DNA of 32,815 bases from Phycisphaerales bacterium (GTDB taxonomy: Bacteria; Planctomycetota; Phycisphaerae; Phycisphaerales; UBA1924), in NCBI GenBank assembly GCA_017642965.1, contig JAEPOJ010000014.1, positions 50,187 through 83,001 of the forward strand. Reading direction: 5' to 3'. Positions 15,229-22,861 of the stretch are shown here, piece by piece. Position numbers and translations under genes: made by a program. The first letter of the stretch is position 1; the number at the start of each line of letters is the position of its first letter. The notes beneath the pieces were generated by a model that saw nothing but the letters and a program-made list of their open reading frames with translations, was not told the origin of the DNA and did no database searches.

Positions 15229-18200
15229 TCAGCAGCCCATGTTGTAGCTGTTGAGGAACGTCGAGACGTCGAAGAAGTTGAGCATGCCGTCGCCGTTGAG
15301 ATCAGCCGCCGGGCTGCCCGAGTTGTAGTTGTTCAGGAAGACCGACACGTCGAAGAAGTTGAGCACCCCGTCGAGGTTGGTGTCGCTGGGGCAGGTCTGC
15401 CCGACGAAGAGATTGCTCCCGTCGTTATACACGCGTGTCACGAAGCCAGCCGGTGGAGTCGGGATGACGACAGCGTCGAACTTGCCGGTGATGCCCGAGC
15501 CCTCCATGATCTTGCGCGCCCAGTATCCGCTCGGCGCGAAACCATCAATAAACTGGACTTCCAGCGTGCCGTCGAGCGCGATGGTGCTGGTGCTGTCGAG
15601 CAGGTCAGCGGTCGACGCGTCGACCTCTGCTTCGAAGACCGAGCTGTCTGAATAGGTGATCGGCTGCGACGCGAACATGGTTCCGATGCTCATGCCCGGC
15701 GCGGTGGTGCCGTGGTTGGTGAACGGCGCGTCGATCGAGCCGATCCCACCGAGGCGCTGATTCTCACCAAGGGTCGCCATGGTGGCACCACCGGAGATGA
15801 GGATGCGTGCGCGCGTGGAGAACGAGTTCAGCAGCACCGAGCCGCTCCCGCCCAGCTGTGAGTCGTCGAGCCAGACGAGCTGGGTCGCCGTACCGCCACC
15901 TGTCTCATTGACAATGATCGCCTGCTCGTTGGTGACGCCGTTGCGGATACTGAGCGATGTGGCGTTGGGGATCCCGATGTCCGCGTTGCATTCGACGCCA
16001 TCGAGCGTCGAGTTGGACGCCTGAACGCTCCCCCCGTTGATCGTGCCGAGCTGACCGCCGACGATGTTCGCTGTCTCAAGATCGATGAGCGTGTTGACAC
16101 CGTTGGCGCTGATCTGACCCGAAGGGCCCTGGGTCACGGTGATCGAGTTGAAATCGAGCTCCGCCTCATTCACGGCCGTCATCGTGGCGTTGTTGGTCTT
16201 ATCAGAGATGTTGAGGAAGATCGTGTTCGAGGGGACATCCGCGCGGATCGTCCCGTTGTTGATCATCGCGGCCTCAATGCGGCCGTAGCCACGGATGGTG
16301 TGGTTCGCGGTATTCGTCGCCATCGAATCGTTGAGCGTGCGGATGCGTGCGCGAGAGTCGAAGCTGTTGAGCACGACCTGCCCGTTCCCGATGAGCGCGC
16401 CATCGTTCACAAAGTCGAGCTGCGTCGCGCTCCCGAAGCCGCCCGGGTTGACGGTGATGGTGCCGTTGTTCGTGATCGAGTTGGAGATTGCAAGCGTCAC
16501 GGCGTTCAGCACATGCATATCACCGCTGAAGTTGACCGCATCGAGGGTGGTATTGACCGCCTCGATGAGCCCGCCGTTCATGGTCATCAGGTCGCCGCCG
16601 AGGATGACGGAGGTGTTGAGATCGATGCCCGTGCCCGGGCCGTCGGCGATGATCTCCCCGCCCCCGGTCTGGTCAACGGTGATGTTCTGGAAATCGAGCC
16701 CGCCGCCGTTGACGGCTTCTATGGTGGCGTTGTTGACCTTGTTCTCAATATTGAGGAAAATCTCGTTGCCGAGCACTTCCGCGCGAACGAGCCCGTTGTT
16801 GATCAGGTTCGCCTCGATCCGGCCGTACCCGCGGATGGTGTGGGTCGCGGAGTTTGTCATCGTTGCGCCCAAGCCCGTCCGAAGGCGTGCACGCGAGTCC
16901 AAGCTACTCAGCACGACCTCCCCGGTGCCGAGGAACGAGCCCGAGTTCTCAAAGTCGAGCTGGGTCGCGCTGCTGAACCCGTTGGGGTTGACAGTGATCA
17001 CGCCGTTATTGATGATCGAGTTGAACACATCGAGCGAGGTCGCGTTTGCGATGTTGTGCGGACCTGATACCGTCACGCCGTCGTAGGTCGCGTTGGAGAT
17101 CTCAACGCTCGATCCGCCGGTGGCGTTGATCTGCCCACCCGTGATCGATGTGCCGGAGAAATCAACGCGTGAACCAGCCCCGTCTGCGAGGATTTCACCC
17201 GAGGCAGATTGCGTCACAGGGATGGCTGCGAAATCGAGGATCCCCCCGTTCGTGGCCATCATCATCGCGTTGTTCAGCTTCGGGTTGATATTCATCGTGA
17301 GATCGAGCGCCGCGGCATTCGCGTTCACGACCCCGTCGTTGATGAAGTCTGCTTCGATCTGTCCGAACCCACGGATGGTATGGGTGGCGCTGTTGGTCAT
17401 CGTCACGCCCACACCTGTGCGGAGGCGTGCCCGTGAGCCGATGCTGTTGAGGACGACCTCGCCCGAACCCAGGAACGAGCCGGAACTCTCGAATTCGAGG
17501 TTGGTACCGCTGCTGCTGCTGGTCGGATTGACCGTGATCACACCGTCGTTGGTGATGGAGTTGAGGACAAAGAGCATCCGAGCGTTGGGCACATGCATCT
17601 GTCCCTGAAGAAAATCAACGCCATCGAAGGTCGAGTTGGACACCTCGATCAGCCCGCCATTCGTTGTCTGGACATTCCCGTTAGTCAGGGTCGCGTTGCT
17701 GAACTCAACGATCGAGTCGATCCCGTCGGCGGCGATCGTGCCGTTCGTGCCCTGATTCATGCTAAGGGCAGAGATATCCAGGTGCCCGCCATTACTCGCG
17801 CGCATGATCGAGTTATTGGCCATAGTGGTTCCAATCAACTCGATCGTGAGTGTTGCGACATTCGCGTCGACCGTGCCGTTGTTCACCATCGAACCCAAGA
17901 TCCGCCCGTACCCCTCGATGGTGTGCTGAAGTCCCTGGGTGAATGTCACGCCGTCCCCGGTCGCGATCGTTGATCGTGAGCCGATCGAGTTGAGCAGGAT
18001 CGTGCCCGTGCCCGTGAGCATCGCGTCGGCCTCGAAGTCGAGTCGTGTACTGCTTGAGGATGATGTGGGGTTGATGACAATCAGCCCCTCATTGTTGAGG
18101 TCACCAAAGAGGTCCAAAACCCGCGCGTTCTCAATCTCAAGCACCGCGCTCGGGTTCGTGATGCTCAGTTCCATGACGGCGCTCGTGGTCGGGAACGAAA

Positions 18201-18399
18201 CCGTGTACGCCCCGGAGAGCCCGAGCTGGGCGTGATCGAGCATGCCCGGCACCGTGCCCACATCCCACGAGAAGCTGTCGGTCCAGTTCCCATCGAACGG
18301 CGAGAGCCAGCTGTGTGTCGGGGCTCCGGCGTTGGCGATAAGCGAAGCAATCGAGACGGCAGCGATCGCGCTGGCCGTGTGTGTGCGTGAGATCGTCAT
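15229..18399 (-). CDS. Giant exported protein with 180-residue tandem repeats and dockerin-like C-terminus
   Basis: The protein has 1056 residues. It begins with a signal peptide (residues about 2-26, hydrophobic core ending ANAGAP). An early Trp-rich module with DGNWTDSFSWDVGTVPG (about 36-53) is typical of beta-helical outer-surface and autotransporter passenger proteins. The body is made of repeats 180 residues long (see the repeat feature), each with INNGVITVNP, RARLRTG, HTIRGYGRIEA and a NNATIEAVNGGGLDF-like strand; they look like parallel beta-helix rungs. The end has two EF-hand-like loops, DTNLDGVLNFFDVSVFL and DLNGDGMLNFFDVSTFL, and the tail GC. AAGGGA about 10 nt upstream supports the ATG at 18399 (a TTG just before it is less likely). 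No catalytic motif is seen; a structural or adhesin role is plausible but unproven. Confidence 0.85.
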   Translation of the reverse strand: MTISRTHTASAIAAVSIASLIANAGAPTHSWLSPFDGNWTDSFSWDVGTVPGMLDHAQLGLSGAYTVSFPTTSAVMELSITNPSAVLEIENARVLDLFGDLNNEGLIVINPTSSSSSTRLDFEADAMLTGTGTILLNSIGSRSTIATGDGVTFTQGLQHTIEGYGRILGSMVNNGTVDANVATLTIELIGTTMANNSIMRASNGGHLDISALSMNQGTNGTIAADGIDSIVEFSNATLTNGNVQTTNGGLIEVSNSTFDGVDFLQGQMHVPNARMLFVLNSITNDGVITVNPTSSSSGTNLEFESSGSFLGSGEVVLNSIGSRARLRTGVGVTMTNSATHTIRGFGQIEADFINDGVVNANAAALDLTMNINPKLNNAMMMATNGGILDFAAIPVTQSASGEILADGAGSRVDFSGTSITGGQINATGGSSVEISNATYDGVTVSGPHNIANATSLDVFNSIINNGVITVNPNGFSSATQLDFENSGSFLGTGEVVLSSLDSRARLRTGLGATMTNSATHTIRGYGRIEANLINNGLVRAEVLGNEIFLNIENKVNNATIEAVNGGGLDFQNITVDQTGGGEIIADGPGTGIDLNTSVILGGDLMTMNGGLIEAVNTTLDAVNFSGDMHVLNAVTLAISNSITNNGTITVNPGGFGSATQLDFVNDGALIGNGQVVLNSFDSRARIRTLNDSMATNTANHTIRGYGRIEAAMINNGTIRADVPSNTIFLNISDKTNNATMTAVNEAELDFNSITVTQGPSGQISANGVNTLIDLETANIVGGQLGTINGGSVQASNSTLDGVECNADIGIPNATSLSIRNGVTNEQAIIVNETGGGTATQLVWLDDSQLGGSGSVLLNSFSTRARILISGGATMATLGENQRLGGIGSIDAPFTNHGTTAPGMSIGTMFASQPITYSDSSVFEAEVDASTADLLDSTSTIALDGTLEVQFIDGFAPSGYWARKIMEGSGITGKFDAVVIPTPPAGFVTRVYNDGSNLFVGQTCPSDTNLDGVLNFFDVSVFLNNYNSGSPAADLNGDGMLNFFDVSTFLNSYNMGC
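15703..18102 (-). repeat. Tandem 540-bp coding repeats, five units, last one partial
   Basis: The repeat start NSITNNGVITVNP (and variants) recurs at protein residues 281, 461 and 641 with exactly 180 residues between them, at about 101 in a diverged first copy, and at 821 in a shortened last copy. On the DNA the units begin near 18102, 17562, 17022, 16482 and 15942 on the minus strand. The central three are the most alike, which points to recent duplication or gene conversion within the gene. Confidence 0.8.
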
Positions 18400-18483
18400 C
18401 AACGTATATCCCTTCTCTCATGTGTGTGTGCCCGCCGTACCCTCTTGCAGGCGGAGCGATCCACCACCATGATATCTGAGCAT

Positions 18484-18530
18484 GGGAAAATTCCCCCATG
18501 AAATTTCCACGAGGTGTTTGGGATTTCCCA
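18484..18530. promoter_or_regulatory. Cluster of three short dyads upstream of the repeat-protein gene
   Basis: Three A/T-centred dyads stand close together: GGGAAaaTTCCC at 18484-18495, GAAATTTC at 18500-18507 and TGGGAttTCCCA at 18519-18530, with centres 14 and 21 bp apart. They lie 85-131 bp before the start at 18399 in otherwise noncoding DNA. They could be operator sites for a dimeric regulator; this is inference. Confidence 0.35.
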
Positions 18531-18572
18531 GAAATGTGAACTTGGGCAAAGCCCGTCTGGACCCCACACTGC

Positions 18573-21209
18573 TCAGTGCGTGCACCCGCCCTGAAAGGCG
18601 GTAAGGAAGGCGCTGATATCGAAAAAGTTCAGCAGCCCGTCCCCAGACAGGTCGGCGCCTGGATCACCAGCGTTGTAGGCAGCAATAAAGGTGCTGACAT
18701 CAAAGAAGTCCTGATCGCCGTCGAGATCGAAATCGGTGAGGCAGGTATGAACGATCGACAGGAAGGGCCCCGTCTGTCTCACGCGGATCGCCCGCCCCTC
18801 CGCGATCCCGAGTGCCTCGATCGTGTCGAACCCGCAGGTGATGCTCGGGGCGAGCAGGACGATGCGCGACCAGTACCCCTCTGGATAGCCCCCATCGAGC
18901 GGTTCGATGCAGAGCGTCCCCCCGATGTGGATCGACTCATTGCTCACCAAGCTATCCGCCGAGATCTCATCAACCCTGAGGCGCAGGGCAGCCCCGGGAT
19001 GGAACACCACGCTTTTTTCAGCGCTGAGTACGCCGATCTCGTTCTCGCTCGAGGGAGCGACCTCGCCGCTGATCTCGATATCCGAACGGATCGTACCGGA
19101 TCCCTGAAGGCGAACGCCCTCTGGGATCTTCAGCGGGGTTAAACTCTGGGTTGAGCTCAGAAGCAACGAGCGGAGTCCTTCACCGGAGAGATCGATTGTT
19201 CCGCTGAGGTGCGGCGGCTGGTCCGGGTCCCACATGAGCCGCGCCGGATACGCCGAGCCGGGCTCGTACACGCGCAGGTTGCCGGCGAACTGCAACCCTG
19301 GGCCGAGCCGGAGCGTCGCGCTGTCGGCGACGATGAGATGACCGGCCGCCTGCACCTGGTCGATCTCGCACGCCCCTTCGAAGCGGATCGACCCGTCCGC
19401 AGCGTGGAGCTGACCACCCGTCAGAAGCGCATCCTCGAACACCACCCTGGCCCCCTGAGCTTCGGCCTCGATGCGCCCCGAACTCCCCTGCTCCACAAGC
19501 CCTGCCTCGATCCGAAGCAGGCAGCTCGGATTGGCAGCGATGAGCGATGTGTTCTGCACGACCTCGCCATGCTTCCCGAGACGGATCGGTTCCGATTCCG
19601 TCGCGATGATCGTCCCCTCGTTGATGAAGGACGCGCCGATCGTGCCGAAGCCCTGCACGACCTGACCCGGTCCGAGGGTGAACGGTGCCCCGCCCGTGGT
19701 TTCGATCAGGGTGTTGCTGCCATTGGCCTGAAGTTCGATCACACCCTCTCCGTCGATTACGCCGTGATCTGGCAGGATCAACGATGACCGGTAGATACCG
19801 ATGGTGCCGTCGTTTGTGAGCTGGCCGGTGATCTTGGAACCAACGCTCGTGACAAGATCGGCGTCTTCGATGTGCAGGTTCTCGATCTCGCTCGCGACAA
19901 AGACGAGCTCGGCGCCGTCTCGAATACGCAGTGTTCCCCCGCCACAGGTGCTCGACACGATGTACATGGAGGCCTCGGGCCCGGCGATGTCGATCACCTG
20001 CCCGGGAGCGAGTTCAATATCGGCGAATGAGGCATCAAGGTACCCCTGATCGCACACCATCAACCCGCCGCCGACATACGACGAGGATGACAGCTCCAGC
20101 TCTCCGCTTTCCTCGATAAGGAACTCGGCGAGCGGAGACTGTTCCATCGTTGCGTGCGAGAACCTGACTTTGCTCGTGCCCCCGATTCGGATGCTTCCTT
20201 CGTTCTCGAGCGTTCCACTCTGGATCTCGGCGTGGGAATCTGCGAGCAGGCGTATGTCTCCCTGGCTCGTGAGCAGCTCCTGCCAGAGATACAAGAAGTG
20301 CGCGTCCTGATCCAGCAGCAGTGTGCCGAGGTTGGTCGTCTGTGCGCCGAACTCGATGCCGGAGTTGATCGTGAGGTCCGGATCGATCACAAACTCCCCT
20401 GCGCCCTCGATCCGCACACCGAGCCGCAGATCGGTCTGGATGCGGTACGGCTGATCGACCGTCAACGCATCGCGGATCACGACCGAGGCACGGGGAAACA
20501 CGGACTCATCGACGAACACAAGGTCGCTCTGCAATGCGCCCGAGAGCGTGATGTCCCCGCCGCTCATGACGATCGGGGTGTGCGCGACGATCGTATCAAG
20601 CACCCCGCTGCCCATCCGGATGGCGCCCTGATTCTCGCTCATGAGCACGCTGTTCTGGACGCGTGTGCCAGCGAGCTCAATCGTGCTCCCGCTATCGTTA
20701 GTACGGAGCGTTGCGCCGCTGACCTGCCCCGCGACCATCTCGACCGTCCCGCCGGAGCGGGCTTCGATCGTGCCCCCCTGATGCTCGACCGCGTTGAGAC
20801 TGATGAGCGCCCCCTGACCAACCGATTGGAGCAGGGCGCTGGGCGACTGCCCGGCGGATGCGTTCTCGAGGCGCAGCGTCGCGTTCGTGAGCACCCGCAG
20901 CGTGCTGTGGTTGGATACCTCCCCTGCGATCAGGAGCTCCGCGCCGGAATGGACCTCCAGAGCGGGCCCCTCGGCGATCGTCAGCGAGCTGGCGAACGCA
21001 TCAAGCAGGACACGCACGGTGTAGAGACCCGGCACGTCAATGCTGACATCGTCCTGGGCCACCGGGACGACCATCGGGTCCCAGTTGATCGCGTCGCTCC
21101 ACAGCCCGTCCTGCGGCATCGCCCATCGGATATCAGCGCCATTCGCGCTCCCCGAGACCGCAACAGCCAGAATCGGAATGCAACACCTCTTCGCCTGCCC
21201 GTGCATCAT
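18573..21209 (-). CDS. Large exported repetitive beta-rich protein with dockerin-like C-terminus
   Basis: The protein has 878 residues. A signal peptide (about 1-24, ending SANGAD) is followed by a WSDAINWDPM module (about 38-47) like the NW-module of the preceding giant protein. The body is made of many short strand-turn repeats such as GGTIEARSGGTVEMV, NDGTIGIYRSSLILP and GFGTIGASFINEGTI, again suggesting a beta-helix, but here without an exact period. A C-terminal module SADSLVSNESIHIGGTL and GYPEGYWSRIVL (about 780-810) is shared with the sister gene's DGTLEVQFIDGFAPSGYW region. Two EF-hand-like loops, DFDLDGDQDFFDVSTFI and DLSGDGLLNFFDISAFL, and the tail GGCTH end the chain. An AGGAG ribosome site lies 4-7 nt before the paired ATG codons (21209 and 21206). 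It is a diverged relative of the gene at 15229, arranged in the same direction, 174 bp upstream of it. A terminator between them was not seen. Confidence 0.82.
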   Translation of the reverse strand: MMHGQAKRCCIPILAVAVSGSANGADIRWAMPQDGLWSDAINWDPMVVPVAQDDVSIDVPGLYTVRVLLDAFASSLTIAEGPALEVHSGAELLIAGEVSNHSTLRVLTNATLRLENASAGQSPSALLQSVGQGALISLNAVEHQGGTIEARSGGTVEMVAGQVSGATLRTNDSGSTIELAGTRVQNSVLMSENQGAIRMGSGVLDTIVAHTPIVMSGGDITLSGALQSDLVFVDESVFPRASVVIRDALTVDQPYRIQTDLRLGVRIEGAGEFVIDPDLTINSGIEFGAQTTNLGTLLLDQDAHFLYLWQELLTSQGDIRLLADSHAEIQSGTLENEGSIRIGGTSKVRFSHATMEQSPLAEFLIEESGELELSSSSYVGGGLMVCDQGYLDASFADIELAPGQVIDIAGPEASMYIVSSTCGGGTLRIRDGAELVFVASEIENLHIEDADLVTSVGSKITGQLTNDGTIGIYRSSLILPDHGVIDGEGVIELQANGSNTLIETTGGAPFTLGPGQVVQGFGTIGASFINEGTIIATESEPIRLGKHGEVVQNTSLIAANPSCLLRIEAGLVEQGSSGRIEAEAQGARVVFEDALLTGGQLHAADGSIRFEGACEIDQVQAAGHLIVADSATLRLGPGLQFAGNLRVYEPGSAYPARLMWDPDQPPHLSGTIDLSGEGLRSLLLSSTQSLTPLKIPEGVRLQGSGTIRSDIEISGEVAPSSENEIGVLSAEKSVVFHPGAALRLRVDEISADSLVSNESIHIGGTLCIEPLDGGYPEGYWSRIVLLAPSITCGFDTIEALGIAEGRAIRVRQTGPFLSIVHTCLTDFDLDGDQDFFDVSTFIAAYNAGDPGADLSGDGLLNFFDISAFLTAFQGGCTH

Positions 21210-21329
21210 GAAACTCCTGTATCGATATCAATAACCCGACCAGCGTACCGCATGCGGGGGCAATCACCAAGTCCCGTTCCGCGCAACTCCTGTACAAGAT
21301 GCCTGCCGCTTCTCGTGGCATACTCGGGC

Positions 21330-22037
21330 ATGATCAAGCCCAAAGCACACGCCATCGCATGTTTCACGCCGCTGTTACTCCTCACCACCCCGTCGCACGG
21401 CGGCGTGGTGTACGCGCAACCAACGACCACCGACGCCGCGAACGTCGGCCTGGGGTGGTACAGCAGCAGCGAGCCGCGTCCGACACGCAACTTCAAGCAC
21501 GCCGACAACTTCGTGCTCGCCTCGGACTCAACGATCGACGCCGTCCGCTGGTGGGGACTCAGCGAGGGGGTGTCGCACACGGACCTGAGCAACTTCGACA
21601 CGTTCACGATCGAGTTCTGGTCGAGCCGAACGCTGCCCAACGGGAACATCCGCCCGCTGGATCTGATCGCCGCGACGACGATCGGAACCCAAGACACCGC
21701 CGCAACCGCGACGGGCCGGAGTGCACCGAGCGGCGCACTCGAGTACATGCAGGAGGCAACGCTCGATGACAGCGTCGAGCTGCTCGCCGGCGAGACCTAC
21801 TGGATCTCGATCAGCGCCCGCTCGATCGACCCGGGCGCGGACGTCTGGCAGTGGCAGGACAGCGATGATTACGACACGCGCTCGAGCAGCTTCGACTACG
21901 GCCAGAACCGCTGGCTGGTTCTGGAAGACACCGACAGCGCGTTCGAGCTGATCGCCGTCCCGGCCCCCGGAGGGCTGAGTGTGATGACGCTGGGTGGGTT
22001 GGCAGCGGCTCAGCGCCGACGCAGGCGCTGCCGATAG
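21330..22037 (+). CDS. Exported protein with PEP-CTERM-like sorting signal (VPAPG type)
   Basis: The protein has 235 residues. The N-terminus is a signal peptide (MIKPKAHAIACFTPLLLLT, then SHGGVVYAQ). The mature part is an all-beta domain with Trp-rich strands (AVRWWGLSEG, TIEFWSS, GETYWISISA, DVWQWQDSDDYDTRSS), the kind of small beta-sandwich often seen in exported Planctomycete proteins. The last 26 residues are a three-part sorting signal: VPAPG, a hydrophobic helix, then RRRRR, analogous to PEP-CTERM, in which an exosortase cleaves and anchors the protein. No exosortase gene is in the window. The ATG at 21330 is chosen for the signal peptide; a longer open frame upstream is shadow of the opposite gene. 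The 3' end overlaps the convergent AraC gene by 28 bp. Confidence 0.78.
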   Translation: MIKPKAHAIACFTPLLLLTTPSHGGVVYAQPTTTDAANVGLGWYSSSEPRPTRNFKHADNFVLASDSTIDAVRWWGLSEGVSHTDLSNFDTFTIEFWSSRTLPNGNIRPLDLIAATTIGTQDTAATATGRSAPSGALEYMQEATLDDSVELLAGETYWISISARSIDPGADVWQWQDSDDYDTRSSSFDYGQNRWLVLEDTDSAFELIAVPAPGGLSVMTLGGLAAAQRRRRRCR

Positions 22038-22825
22038 GCGCTGGGCGTGATGCCGTAGCGCTTACGGAACACTCGCGTGAGATGGGCCTGATCGGCGAAG
22101 CCGGTCTCATGGGCCACGCGGGCGATCGAAACGCCGCTGCGAGCCAGACGTTGGGCGGCCAGCTGGGCCCGTACCGCCCGGTGGTAGGCCCCGACACTGA
22201 CGCCCATCTTGGATTTGAAGACCCGCGCCAGGTGCGCGCGGTGCACGCCCGCATGTTCCGCGAGCTCGGCGAGGGTGACCGGGCGGTCATGCACCTCGTG
22301 AAGCACATCGCGAACAGCGCCGATCCACCCGGCCCGCGCCCGCGGACGTGCCGCGGCGCGGGTCACCTCGTCGATCAGCTCATGGATCAGCGACTCGGCC
22401 TGAAGCGCCGATGACTCGTCGGGGTCATGGAGCTCTGCGAGCAGCGACAGCGCGATACCCTGCGCCCGGGTGTGGGTGAGCGTCTCGAGGGCGATATCCC
22501 GCAGGCCTTCCTCGTCGCGGAGCATGTCGCCCGGGAGCAGCACGTGCATGGTGCGGATCCCGCCGCCCCCGCCCACAAACTTGTGGCGGATCTCCTCGCG
22601 GAAGAACTCGACCATCCCAGCGCACGACTCGATCTCACGCCCCGCATACACGCCACGCCCGCCACCCTCGAGCACAAAGTCGATGCTCCCCGCGTCGTGC
22701 TCGTGATAGCCCTGGGCAAAGTCGTGGGTGTAGTGCTTGTGCGTGACCCGGAACGGGCCGGCGCGGAGATCGCCCAACAGCTCGGCATCGCCGGCATGGT
22801 CGTGCTGCATGGGGATGAGGATCAT
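22010..22825 (-). CDS. AraC-family transcriptional regulator
   Basis: The protein has 271 residues. The N-terminal about 130 residues look like a cupin-type sensing domain (HDFAQGYHEHDAGSIDFVLEG, GRGVYAGREIE, AGMVEFFREEIRHKFVGGGGGIRTMHV in overlapping pieces). The C-terminal about 100 residues are the AraC/XylS DNA-binding unit with two helix-turn-helix motifs: TLAELAEHAGVHRAHLARVFK and the signature SIARVAHETGFADQAHLTRVFRKRYGITPSAYR, read in overlapping pieces. The ligand is unknown. It lies 36 bp after glnS on the same strand, so it may be cotranscribed with it; there is no terminator between them and no clear promoter. Start: the ATG at 22825 is the longest; an internal ATG at 22810 is also possible because neither has a strong ribosome site. 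Confidence 0.85.
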   Translation of the reverse strand: MILIPMQHDHAGDAELLGDLRAGPFRVTHKHYTHDFAQGYHEHDAGSIDFVLEGGGRGVYAGREIESCAGMVEFFREEIRHKFVGGGGGIRTMHVLLPGDMLRDEEGLRDIALETLTHTRAQGIALSLLAELHDPDESSALQAESLIHELIDEVTRAAARPRARAGWIGAVRDVLHEVHDRPVTLAELAEHAGVHRAHLARVFKSKMGVSVGAYHRAVRAQLAAQRLARSGVSIARVAHETGFADQAHLTRVFRKRYGITPSAYRQRLRRR

Positions 22826-22861
22826 GCGGTCCGGTTCGTATGGCGGAATCGATTGGTTCCG

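Noticed and set aside
18573..18740. Dockerin-like cassettes taken as evidence of a cellulosome
   Set aside because: There is no cohesin, scaffoldin or glycoside hydrolase domain in the window; the cassette is more likely a general export tag in this lineage.
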